A stretch of 13,134 nucleotides of DNA from F1-60-MAGs027 sp044344715 (GTDB lineage Bacteria; Actinomycetota; Acidimicrobiia; Acidimicrobiales; Ilumatobacteraceae). Shown here piece after piece: positions 6,957-13,029 of this stretch. Position numbers and translations under genes: made by a program. The stretch is taken from contig JBIJCI010000046.1 of the NCBI GenBank assembly GCA_044344715.1, positions 1 to 13,134 on the forward strand. The letters are read 5' to 3'. The notes under the pieces were generated by a model. The model saw only the letters and a list, made by a program, of their open reading frames with translations, searched no databases and had not been told where the DNA came from. Within the stretch, counting starts at the first letter, position 1. Each line of letters starts with the position of its first letter.

Positions 6957-6971
6957 ACCCTAGTGATATCA
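6957..6971 (-). promoter_or_regulatory. -10 element and adjacent palindrome upstream of propeller gene
   Basis: TAGGGT (minus, 6962-6957) is followed by six bases and then the GTG start at 6950. Immediately upstream is the perfect 8-bp palindrome TGATATCA (6964-6971), a rare AT-rich patch here that could be an operator. No convincing -35 hexamer is seen. Confidence 0.45.
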
Positions 6972-7003
6972 ACGATGACGCGGACGGGCCCGGGAGGTCG
7001 GCG

Positions 7004-7429
7004 TCAGGCCGGTACGAGCACCACCGGACACGGCGCATGGTGTGCCACCTGCTGTGCGACCGAACCGAGGAGGAGACCCATGAACCCACCGTGACCCCGA
7101 CGGCCGATCACCAACATGTCGGCATCCTTCGCGGCGGCGATGAGGGCCGTGGCCGGCGCGCCCCGCAACACGCGGGTGTTCACGGAAACGCCGGTGACGT
7201 CCGCCTTGCGCAGAACCTCTCCGAGCAACCGCTCGGCGGAGGCCGTCATGTCGTTCGCGCTGGGCAACATCGACACACCGAGCGGGTCGATGACCGGGGG
7301 GTATTCCCATGTGTAGACGACCTCGATGGATGCACCGCGCAACTTCGCCTCACCGACCGCCCAGCGCAGTGCCGCAACGGAATTGTCCGATCCGTCGGTG
7401 CCCACCACGATTCGCTGCGTCCCGTTCAT
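7004..7429 (-). CDS. Universal stress protein, UspA family (ATP-binding type)
   Basis: A single-domain, 141-aa cytoplasmic USP. The N-terminal strand RIVVGTDGSDNS (6-17) contains the expected Asp12. The C-terminal ATP-binding motif G-x2-G-x9-G-S is complete: Gly109, Gly112, Gly122, Ser123 in VIGRRGHGGFMGLLLGS. The family's final strand CPVVLVPA ends the protein. Length is typical. ATG 7429 matches the family N-terminus. However, its GA-rich Shine-Dalgarno (GAAGGGGAGG) ends only one base before the ATG, so the in-frame ATG 7456 or GTG 7453, which add nine or eight residues, are possible alternatives. USPs of this class bind ATP and affect survival under stress or energy limitation; the specific role here is unknown. 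Confidence 0.9.
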   Translation of the reverse strand: MNGTQRIVVGTDGSDNSVAALRWAVGEAKLRGASIEVVYTWEYPPVIDPLGVSMLPSANDMTASAERLLGEVLRKADVTGVSVNTRVLRGAPATALIAAAKDADMLVIGRRGHGGFMGLLLGSVAQQVAHHAPCPVVLVPA

Positions 7430-7712
7430 TCCTCCCCTTCGAACACTCGCCACCATCCTCGTACTCCGCCGCATCCGGTCCTTCGGGCTTCGGGGAGACA
7501 TCCCGACCGTACGAGGACTTGCAGCGTGCAGTAAAGGAGGAACGTCCCAGAAAGGAGTCGCGCACGGGGGCTCGCCGACAGAGCCTGACAACCCCAGTGG
7601 CACGAATCCGCCCATTCGGTGGCCCGTCCAAGGAGTCGTCAAGCATGCCTACGTCCGGTGCGCCACGAATCACAATCCGCCCCGACCGATCGTGATGGAT
7701 AGCCTCGCTTCC
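7430..7712. other. 283-bp intergenic region with degenerate repeats and small hairpins
   Basis: No gene is seen between the divergent stress-protein and cytochrome c genes. AAGGAGTCG occurs at 7552-7560 and 7630-7638, and CACGAATC at 7601-7608 and 7664-7671, in the same order, suggesting an old partial tandem duplication. AAAGGAGG (7533-7540) is a perfect anti-16S match but has no start codon at a usable distance. Possible hairpins are GGCTC/GAGCC (7569-7573 with 7581-7585) and CACGAAT/ATTCGGTG (7601-7621, one bulge). It could contain a leader RNA, but I recognise no Rfam family. Confidence 0.4.
7700..7705 (+). promoter_or_regulatory. -10 element for cytochrome c gene (leaderless type)
   Basis: TAGCCT ends seven bases before ATG 7713, so the transcript would start at or next to the start codon. 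No Shine-Dalgarno sequence precedes this ATG. Confidence 0.4.
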
Positions 7713-8081
7713 ATGCGAAAGATCCTGCTCGTGGTTGCCGCCCTCACCGTCGCGGGCTGCACCTCGTCCCAGCCGCTCGCCGTCAACCTCTCGCCGTCCG
7801 CCGAGCGGGGACTGCAGCTCTCTCAGCAGAACGGCTGCGCTTCATGCCACGGCTCCGACTTCGGTGGGGGCACCGGCCCGACGTGGCAGGGCATCATCGG
7901 CAAGCAGGTGGCATTCCGGGGCGGCGAGTCGGGGGTCATCGATCGCGCGTACCTCATCGAATCGATCAAGTACCCCGACAAGAAACGCCATGCCGGCTAC
8001 TCCGTGGTGATGCCGTACAACAATCTCACCGACGAGCAAATCTCCGACATCGTCGACTACATCGAGGCGCTGTCCAGCTAG
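7713..8081 (+). CDS. Lipoprotein c-type cytochrome
   Basis: A 122-aa monoheme cytochrome c carried on a lipid anchor at the outer face of the membrane. Residues 1-16 are a lipoprotein signal (MRKILLVVAALTVAGC; lipobox VAGC, Cys16). The heme motif is GCASCHG (Cys42, Cys45, His46), and Met100 in VVMPYNNLT is the probable sixth ligand. The arrangement ERGLQLSQQNGC...GGTGPTWQGIIG...DRAYLIESIKYPDKKRHAGY...MPYNNLTDEQISDIVDYIEAL closely resembles the cytochrome c domain fused to some caa3-oxidase subunit II proteins, but here it stands alone. No oxidase gene is nearby, so the electron partner is unknown. ATG 7713 is preferred over the in-frame ATG 7695 because of the signal peptide and the TAGCCT -10 upstream. 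Confidence 0.87.
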   Translation: MRKILLVVAALTVAGCTSSQPLAVNLSPSAERGLQLSQQNGCASCHGSDFGGGTGPTWQGIIGKQVAFRGGESGVIDRAYLIESIKYPDKKRHAGYSVVMPYNNLTDEQISDIVDYIEALSS

Positions 8082-8084
8082 CCG

Positions 8085-8699
8085 TCAGGCGCGGTTGCGC
8101 ACGTGGTCGGGCACCGGCACCGCGACGCCCGCCCCGTCCGATTCGGGCTCACCGAACACCGTCCGCACCGGAACAACACCACCCCAGAACGGCAGTTCGA
8201 GATCACTGGCCGGATCGTCCTTCGGCGGCCCCGAACGAACCTTCGCCGTAGCTCCGTCGAGCGAAAGTCGCCAGACCGTTGTCTGTCGAACCTCCGTCCG
8301 ATTCGGCTCGCGTGCGTTGCCGACCCGACCCGGCAGGAGGAAGTTGCTGAGCACGAGCAGCGCCCTCTCCCGCTCGTCGCCTTCCAACACCTCGGGCACT
8401 CCCGTCACCACGACGCTGCGGTAGTTCATCGAGGAGTTGAAGAGTGACCGCGCGTACACGAGACCGTCGAGCAGCGTGACGGTTACGCAGATCGGACCCT
8501 CGCTGCGCATCAGCCGACTGGCAACCGAGCCATGGACGAGGATCGAGTCGCCGTCGAGTGCGTACGCCATCGGAATCACCACCGGCGCACCTTCCGCATC
8601 GATGATGCCGACATGGGCCACCAACCCTTCGGAGAGGATCGACCGGATCACCTCACGCTCGCCGCTACCACGCTCCGGATGACGCTTCAGTTCCGCCAC
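8085..8699 (-). CDS. PNPOx-like FMN-binding split-barrel protein (NimA-like)
   Basis: A 204-aa cytoplasmic flavoprotein of the pyridoxamine-5'-phosphate-oxidase-like superfamily, in the nitroimidazole-resistance/Pyridox_ox_2 branch. Supporting segments are RHPERG (6-11), LSEGLVAHVGIIDAEGAPVV (22-41), IPMAYALDGDSILVHGS (42-58), and FNSSMNYRSVVVTGVPEVL (87-105), the characteristic central MNYRSV strand. These proteins bind FMN or F420; the natural substrate is generally unknown. The GTG start at 8699-8697 follows GGAGGA with 5-nt spacing. TAGCCT (8728-8723) upstream is a possible -10 giving a leader of about 17 nt. The gene ends 3 nt from the convergent cytochrome gene with no terminator between, so the two transcripts probably overlap at their 3' ends. 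Confidence 0.85.
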   Translation of the reverse strand: MAELKRHPERGSGEREVIRSILSEGLVAHVGIIDAEGAPVVIPMAYALDGDSILVHGSVASRLMRSEGPICVTVTLLDGLVYARSLFNSSMNYRSVVVTGVPEVLEGDERERALLVLSNFLLPGRVGNAREPNRTEVRQTTVWRLSLDGATAKVRSGPPKDDPASDLELPFWGGVVPVRTVFGEPESDGAGVAVPVPDHVRNRA

Positions 8700-8704
8700 G
8701 ACGT

Positions 8705-8710
8705 TCCTCC
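8705..8710 (-). promoter_or_regulatory. Shine-Dalgarno of the PNPOx-like gene
   Basis: GGAGGA on the minus strand lies five bases before the GTG at 8699 and fixes that start. This is one of the few first genes here with a classical leader, downstream of a putative TAGCCT -10 at 8728-8723. Confidence 0.65.
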
Positions 8711-8737
8711 CATGACGTCCCGAGGCTAGAACACGAT

Positions 8738-8743
8738 TAGTGT
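8738..8743 (+). promoter_or_regulatory. -10 element for the MFS exporter gene
   Basis: TAGTGT is followed by exactly six bases and then ATC at 8750, the same geometry as the leaderless ATG/GTG starts elsewhere in the window. ACAC (8731-8734) and GTGT (8740-8743) form a short inverted repeat around it. Confidence 0.4.
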
Positions 8744-8749
8744 CGCTCC

Positions 8750-10201
8750 ATCAGCAACGACACGACCACCACACCCTCGCTCTCCTACGCATACCGAGTA
8801 CTCGGTCTCACGGCAATCGCTACATTCCTCGTATCGCTCGACATCTCCATCGTCGTCGTCGCCAAGCGAACCATCGACGAGGACCTCGGTGGCGGAAGCC
8901 TGCTCACGTGGGTGTTCTCGGCGTACGCCATCGCCTATGCCGCGGCACTGCTCACCGCCGGACGGTTCGCCGACGTGTTCGGCCGCAAGCGCAGCTTCAT
9001 CCGCGGCGTGCTGTGGTTCAGTTTCGGGTCGTTGCTGTGCGGCGTCGCACCATCGGCATGGTTCCTCGTCGTCGCCCGGGTCATCCAGGCCTTCGGCGGT
9101 GCGCAGCTCACACCCGCCACCCTCGCACTCGTGCTGCCCGAGTTCCCGGTTGAGAAGCGCACACAGGCAATCGCCATCTGGGGTTCGGTGGGCGGTCTCG
9201 CCGCGGCACTCGGCCCGTCGATCGGCGGAATCCTGGTCGACACCCTCGGCTGGCGGTCACTCTTCTTCATCAACATCCCGTTCACCCTGCTCACGGTGAT
9301 CCTCGGACAGCGGATCCTCCGCGAGTCGAAGGATCCGAACGCTCAGCGGAAAGTCGACTACCCGAGTGCCGCACTGGGATTCTCGGGCGTGGCGCTCGTC
9401 GTGCTCGGCATCTCGCAGAGCGAGGTGTGGGGTTGGCGCGACAGCCGTACGTTCGGTTCGATCATCGTCGGGATCCTCCTGTGCACACTCTTCGCGGTGC
9501 GCTGCCAACGGACGCCCAACCCGATCCTCGACCTGAAACTCTTCCGCCTGCGGTTCGTGGTTGCGGCCAACGTGGCCGGCGTGCTCTTCAGCATGGGCTT
9601 CATCGGTATGTGGCTCTTGAACACGTTCTGGTTGCAGGCGGTGTGGGGGTACAGCGTTGCGATGTCCGGACTGGCGACGATGCCCGGGCCGGCAAGCGCC
9701 GCCCTCATGGCGCCGTTCGCCGGGAAGTATGCCGACCGTTTCGGCCACTCGAGGGTGTTGTTCGCAGGATCGGTACTGCTCGCCTTCGGAACGGTCGGAC
9801 TGGCCCTCACGATTCCCGATACGCCCGCGTACGTCACGCACTACCTGCCGTGGATGTTGATCACCGGGGCGGGCGTGGGGCTCAGCATCTCCACGCTCTC
9901 CAGTTCGGCGACGGCGTTCCTCAAGCCCACCCAACTCGCGATGGGATCGGCACTGAACAACACGTTCCGTCAGGTGGGCACGGCCCTCGGTGCGGCGCTC
10001 TCGCTCGCCGTCGCCGCGCCGACGCTCGCGCGCGTGGAAACCGCACGCCGGAGCGGCGCGCCGTTGCTCGACGTGTCCACTGCCGAGCTGCACGGCGCGT
10101 GGTTGATGAACGCCGGCATCTATGTCGCCGCCGGTCTGGCGATGATCGCGATCTTCAAGCGACCCACCGAGTCGCAGATGAGCGACGCCCGCGGCAACTA
10201 G
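8750..10201 (+). CDS. MFS multidrug exporter, DHA2 (14-TM) family, apparent ATC start
   Basis: The frame encodes a DHA2-type drug:H+ antiporter of 483 aa if begun at 8750. Motif A is GRFADVFGRKR (about 71-81). Antiporter motif C is GSVGGLAAALGPSIGG (about 144-159). About 14 hydrophobic segments follow, a normal size for the family. Conserved TM1 (YRVLGLTAIATFLVSLDISI) is encoded between 8789 and 8851, before the first conventional start in frame (GTG 8912), which lies inside TM2. An in-frame stop at 8738-8740 limits the 5' side. No ATG, GTG or TTG exists from 8741 to 8911. ATC 8750 (then SNDTTTPSLSYAY) sits six bases after TAGTGT, so ATC initiation or an ATG-to-ATC change or sequencing error is likely. 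The substrate is unknown. The stop codon overlaps that of the convergent gene in CTAG. Confidence 0.82.
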   Translation: MSNDTTTTPSLSYAYRVLGLTAIATFLVSLDISIVVVAKRTIDEDLGGGSLLTWVFSAYAIAYAAALLTAGRFADVFGRKRSFIRGVLWFSFGSLLCGVAPSAWFLVVARVIQAFGGAQLTPATLALVLPEFPVEKRTQAIAIWGSVGGLAAALGPSIGGILVDTLGWRSLFFINIPFTLLTVILGQRILRESKDPNAQRKVDYPSAALGFSGVALVVLGISQSEVWGWRDSRTFGSIIVGILLCTLFAVRCQRTPNPILDLKLFRLRFVVAANVAGVLFSMGFIGMWLLNTFWLQAVWGYSVAMSGLATMPGPASAALMAPFAGKYADRFGHSRVLFAGSVLLAFGTVGLALTIPDTPAYVTHYLPWMLITGAGVGLSISTLSSSATAFLKPTQLAMGSALNNTFRQVGTALGAALSLAVAAPTLARVETARRSGAPLLDVSTAELHGAWLMNAGIYVAAGLAMIAIFKRPTESQMSDARGN

Positions 10202-10539
10202 TCGTCGTTGGCGCCGCGACGACCGAGGATGGTCGACACCGCACCGATGATCAACCCGGCCAAGAACGCCGAACCGAATCCGTCCACGTCGAGTGCGCCG
10301 CTGATGTCGGCCACCCACATCAACATCCATGCATTGACGACGATGCTGAAGAGCCCGAGGGTGAGGATGAGTGCCGGGAATGCGACGAGGCGGATGAGGT
10401 TGCCGACGAACATGTTCGCCAGACCGAAGAGCGCGGCCACCCACAGGTGATTCCACAATCCGTCGGCGATGCGAACACCGCCGATCAAGACGTCTGCCAG
10501 CCACACCGCGAGGGTGAGTGCCAGCCAGCGTCCGAGCAC
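10198..10539 (-). CDS. Small membrane protein, phage holin superfamily IV-like
   Basis: A 113-aa protein with four predicted membrane helices, built like the Phage_holin_4_2 family (despite the name, widespread chromosomal membrane proteins with no proven lytic role). Segments are LALTLAVWLADVLIGGVRI, LWVAALFGLANMFVGNLIR, ALILTLGLFSIVVNAWMLM and GFGSAFLAGLIIGAVSTIL, with a charged tail RRGANDD. The motif pattern (N-x-n near FGLANMFVGN, and NAWML) fits the family. The start is GTG 10539, preceded by GGAGGG six bases upstream that lies inside the end of the nitroreductase gene. Only two bases separate the genes, so they form an operon. Its stop codon is shared in CTAG with the convergent exporter. 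Confidence 0.72.
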   Translation of the reverse strand: MLGRWLALTLAVWLADVLIGGVRIADGLWNHLWVAALFGLANMFVGNLIRLVAFPALILTLGLFSIVVNAWMLMWVADISGALDVDGFGSAFLAGLIIGAVSTILGRRGANDD

Positions 10540-10541
10540 GG

Positions 10542-10994
10542 CTAGCCCTCCACCCGGGTCGCAACGAAGACCGGGATGCGGCGCTGGGTCTTCTCCTTGT
10601 AGTCCGCGTACGGGGCGAACACCGCGACGCTTCGGCTCCACCATTCGTCGTACTCCGCACCGTCGGCGAGGTGCACGTGCACGAAGAATGGTTCGGGGCC
10701 GTCCTGCAGCGTCACCTCGGTGGGGTTGGCCACGAGGTTGTGGTACCAGTCGGGATGCTCCGGTGCCCCGCCCTTCGATGCGACGAGCGCGTACCGGCCG
10801 GCGTGCTCGACACGCATCAGTGCGATCTTGCGCACGCTGCCCGATTTGGCCCCGCGCATCGAGACGATGACCACCGGAATCCCGGTCTCGCGCAACGTCG
10901 CGGCCTCACGACCCCCGGTTCGTTCGTAGGTGTCCACCTGGTCCCGCACCCATTGGCTGGTGCTCGGTACGTATTCTCCGCTGAGTTTTGCCAC
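10542..10994 (-). CDS. F420(H2)-dependent nitroreductase family protein
   Basis: A 150-aa protein of the deazaflavin (F420)-dependent nitroreductase/Ddn family, a split-barrel fold found mainly in actinobacteria. Recognisable segments are VVIVSMRGAKSGSVRKIALM (41-60), which corresponds to the family's GAKSGxxRxxPLM stretch, and LVASKGGAPEHPDWYHNLVA (70-89) with the conserved HPxWxxNLxAnP pattern, then WWSRSVAVFAPYADYKEKT. Members use reduced F420 to reduce quinones or nitro compounds; the substrate here is unknown. GTG 10994 is chosen because CAGACT (11006-11001), a near -10, ends six bases before it and the conserved N-terminus (AKLSGEYVPS) begins there. No Shine-Dalgarno is visible. The holin-like gene follows two bases later. 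Confidence 0.87.
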   Translation of the reverse strand: MAKLSGEYVPSTSQWVRDQVDTYERTGGREAATLRETGIPVVIVSMRGAKSGSVRKIALMRVEHAGRYALVASKGGAPEHPDWYHNLVANPTEVTLQDGPEPFFVHVHLADGAEYDEWWSRSVAVFAPYADYKEKTQRRIPVFVATRVEG

Positions 10995-11048
10995 GCCCGC
11001 AGTCTGCCAGGGAGACGACGGTCGACCGCCGGTCAACTGCATGGAAAT

Positions 11049-12518
11049 CTATGGTGACGTCCGCTCGGCATTGGTCAGTGCGTTGCGCAACATGCCCGGG
11101 AAGATGACGGCATGGAACGGAATCAACACCCACCAATACAGGCGACCCGCCAACCCGCGCGGCCGGAAGATCGCGCGCTGAACGACGTGGGTTCCGCCCG
11201 GCGAGTCGCTCAGCTTGAATTCGAGCCACGCCTGTCCGGGTACGCGCATCTCGGCCCGCAGGAGCAACGTCTCGCGGTCCTTCACCTCGGCGATTCGCCA
11301 GAAGTCGAGCGGGTCACCGACGCGCAACACGTTCTGGTCACGCCGACCACGCCTCATTCCGACGCCACCGAAGACCGAGTCGATGCGCCCGCGAAGTCGC
11401 CACAACCACTCGAACCCGTACCAACCCGTGGTACCCCCGAGCGACGAGAGCACGCGCCACACTTGGTCGCGCGTCGCCGACGTGTCCTGCTCCCGTTCGT
11501 CGACGAACAGCGAGCCGCCGGTCCACGCCGGGTCGGTTACCGCCACGTCCCAGGCGACCCAGGGTCGTGACGCATCCGTCCAACGCGTCGGGGCGTTGGT
11601 CCGCTCGATCGCACGCTTGACCGCCTGATCGAACGTCAACAGGCCCTCCGGTGGCGGCGGCAACACGTTGAGCACCGACTTCTTCGGGTCTACCACCACC
11701 TTGTTGATCAGTGAATCGATGAGTGGACGGGCGATCGACGCCGGCACCGGCGTTACGAGACCGACCCACATGCTGGAAACCCGCGGCGTCAGCAGTGGAA
11801 CGCGCACGATGATGCGACGTCGCAACCCGGCGACCTTCGCATAGCGGGTCATCATCTCGCGGTACGTCAGCGTCTCCGCGCCGCCGACGTCGAAGACTCC
11901 CCGGACTTCCTGCGGCGCACGCGCCGCGGCGACGAGGAAGTGCAGCATGTTGACGACGGCGATTGGTTGCGTCGGATTGTCGACCCAGCGTGGTGTCACC
12001 ATCGCCGGTAGGTGCTCGGTGAGGTAGCGCAACATCTCGAACGACGCCGAGCCGCTCCCGATGATGATCCCGGCACGCAGTTCGATGACCGGCACGCCGG
12101 TACTCGCCAGCACCTGGCCAACCGACCGGCGCGACGCGAGGTGCTTGCTCAACCGCTCGTCGTTGGCGATCCCGCCCAGGTACACGATTCGCCCGACCCC
12201 AGCGCGGCTCGCCGCCTCGGCGAACCTGCGGGCCATCGAGGCCTCGAGGTCGTCGAACTTGGCGCCGGTACTGATGGAGTGCAGGAGGTAGAACGCCACG
12301 TCGACGTCGGCCAACGCCCGGTCGAGCGAACCCGCGTCGAGTGCGTCACCCTCCACCACCTCGGCTCGACCGATCCACGTGGTGTTCCGCACCTTCGCCG
12401 CCGAGCGAACCAGTACGCGAACGCGGAAACCCTCCTCGACGAGCAACGGTGCGAGACGGCCGCCGACGTATCCGGTGGCGCCGGTAACGAGAACGCGCGG
12501 ACGTGGCGCGTCGTTCAT
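11049..12518 (-). CDS. SDR/NmrA-like NAD(P)-binding protein with C-terminal DUF2867
   Basis: A 489-aa fusion. Residues 1 to about 320 form an atypical short-chain dehydrogenase with the Rossmann motif TGATGYVGG (12-20, TGxxGxxG), the NmrA-like VFxLxHS-type strand AFYLLHSIS (75-83), SKHLASRRSVGQVLASTGVP (124-143), and the subfamily segment ELRAGIIIGSGSASFEMLR (146-164) followed by PRWVDNPTQPIAV. The usual SDR Tyr-x3-Lys pair is not evident, so it may bind a dinucleotide without classic dehydrogenation. Residues about 330-489 correspond to DUF2867, ending in a hydrophobic stretch GRLYWWVLIPFHAVIFPGML. ATG 12518 is preferred; TAGCGT (12531-12526) ends seven bases upstream. The frame stays open to 13031 only as antisense of the regulator gene. 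Substrate unknown. Confidence 0.86.
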   Translation of the reverse strand: MNDAPRPRVLVTGATGYVGGRLAPLLVEEGFRVRVLVRSAAKVRNTTWIGRAEVVEGDALDAGSLDRALADVDVAFYLLHSISTGAKFDDLEASMARRFAEAASRAGVGRIVYLGGIANDERLSKHLASRRSVGQVLASTGVPVIELRAGIIIGSGSASFEMLRYLTEHLPAMVTPRWVDNPTQPIAVVNMLHFLVAAARAPQEVRGVFDVGGAETLTYREMMTRYAKVAGLRRRIIVRVPLLTPRVSSMWVGLVTPVPASIARPLIDSLINKVVVDPKKSVLNVLPPPPEGLLTFDQAVKRAIERTNAPTRWTDASRPWVAWDVAVTDPAWTGGSLFVDEREQDTSATRDQVWRVLSSLGGTTGWYGFEWLWRLRGRIDSVFGGVGMRRGRRDQNVLRVGDPLDFWRIAEVKDRETLLLRAEMRVPGQAWLEFKLSDSPGGTHVVQRAIFRPRGLAGRLYWWVLIPFHAVIFPGMLRNALTNAERTSP

Positions 12519-12525
12519 CGGATTG

Positions 12526-12531
12526 ACGCTA
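12526..12531 (-). promoter_or_regulatory. -10 element for the SDR-DUF2867 gene (leaderless type)
   Basis: TAGCGT on the minus strand ends seven bases before ATG 12518. It shares a 57-bp intergenic space with the divergent Fur-family gene, whose own -10 is at 12563-12568. Confidence 0.45.
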
Positions 12532-12562
12532 GGTGACCGACGGGCACCGAATCGGTCGCGGG

Positions 12563-12568
12563 TACGCT
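12563..12568 (+). promoter_or_regulatory. -10 element for the Fur-family gene (leaderless type)
   Basis: TACGCT ends seven bases before GTG 12576. No Shine-Dalgarno sequence precedes that codon, so a leaderless transcript is likely. The hexamer is identical to the one driving the DinB-fold gene. Confidence 0.45.
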
Positions 12569-12575
12569 CGTCACG

Positions 12576-13019
12576 GTGACGTCGTCCAACGAGGGCATCC
12601 ACACCGAGGTCGGACGACGGTTGCGCTCGGGTGGACTCGTCTATACGAGCGGTCGGCGCAGGTTGATCGATGCGCTGCTCGACATCGGTCATCCAGCCTC
12701 GGTACCCGAGCTCCTGAAGCACCGTGCGAGGCTCACACAGAGCTCGATCTACCGCAACCTCGCCGACCTCGAGCAGGCAGGCGTGGTGCACCGCGTAGCG
12801 GGCAGTGACGATCACGCCCGCTACGAACTCGACGAACACTTCATCGGTCATCATCACCACCTCATCTGCATGAAGTGCGGCAGGGTGAGCGACTTCGTCG
12901 TTTCCCCGCAGGCGGAACGTGTCATCAACGACACCCTGGAGAAAGCCGCCCGATCCGTGAAGTTCCGTCTGACCGGCCACCGACTGGACGCGCTCGGCCT
13001 CTGCAGGGCGTGCGGGTAG
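12576..13019 (+). CDS. Fur-family metal-responsive transcriptional regulator
   Basis: A 147-aa cytoplasmic DNA-binding repressor. The N-terminal winged helix (about 20-80) includes TSGRRRLIDALLDIGHPASV and the recognition region LTQSSIYRNLADLEQAGVV. The dimerisation/metal domain shows HHHHLICMKCG (His92-His95, Cys98, Cys101) and the second structural zinc pair CRACG (Cys143, Cys146), so the Cys4 zinc site is complete. Length is normal. Whether it senses iron (Fur), zinc (Zur) or peroxide (PerR) cannot be decided from these residues. It is divergent from the SDR-DUF2867 gene with 57 bp between starts, so autoregulation and control of that gene are plausible. The heme locus is about 8 kb away; regulation of it would be inference. 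A nucleoside deoxyribosyltransferase gene follows after 10 bp. Confidence 0.9.
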   Translation: MTSSNEGIHTEVGRRLRSGGLVYTSGRRRLIDALLDIGHPASVPELLKHRARLTQSSIYRNLADLEQAGVVHRVAGSDDHARYELDEHFIGHHHHLICMKCGRVSDFVVSPQAERVINDTLEKAARSVKFRLTGHRLDALGLCRACG

Positions 13020-13029
13020 AACGATCGCC

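Noticed and set aside
7566..7640. Riboswitch (cobalamin, c-di-AMP or SAM type) in the intergenic region
   Set aside because: Small hairpins exist, but none of the conserved core motifs I know for these classes is present.
8740..9153. GTG 8740 frame as the start of the MFS gene
   Set aside because: It is in a different frame and encodes a His/Arg-rich peptide, while the conserved TM1 is in the frame open from 8741.
10198..10539. Prophage remnant based on the holin-like gene
   Set aside because: No other phage gene is nearby; this family is common on chromosomes and is in an operon with a nitroreductase.
9257..10660. Long minus-strand open frame (467 codons) opposite the MFS exporter
   Set aside because: Arg-rich shadow frame; the plus strand encodes clear membrane helices and MFS motifs.
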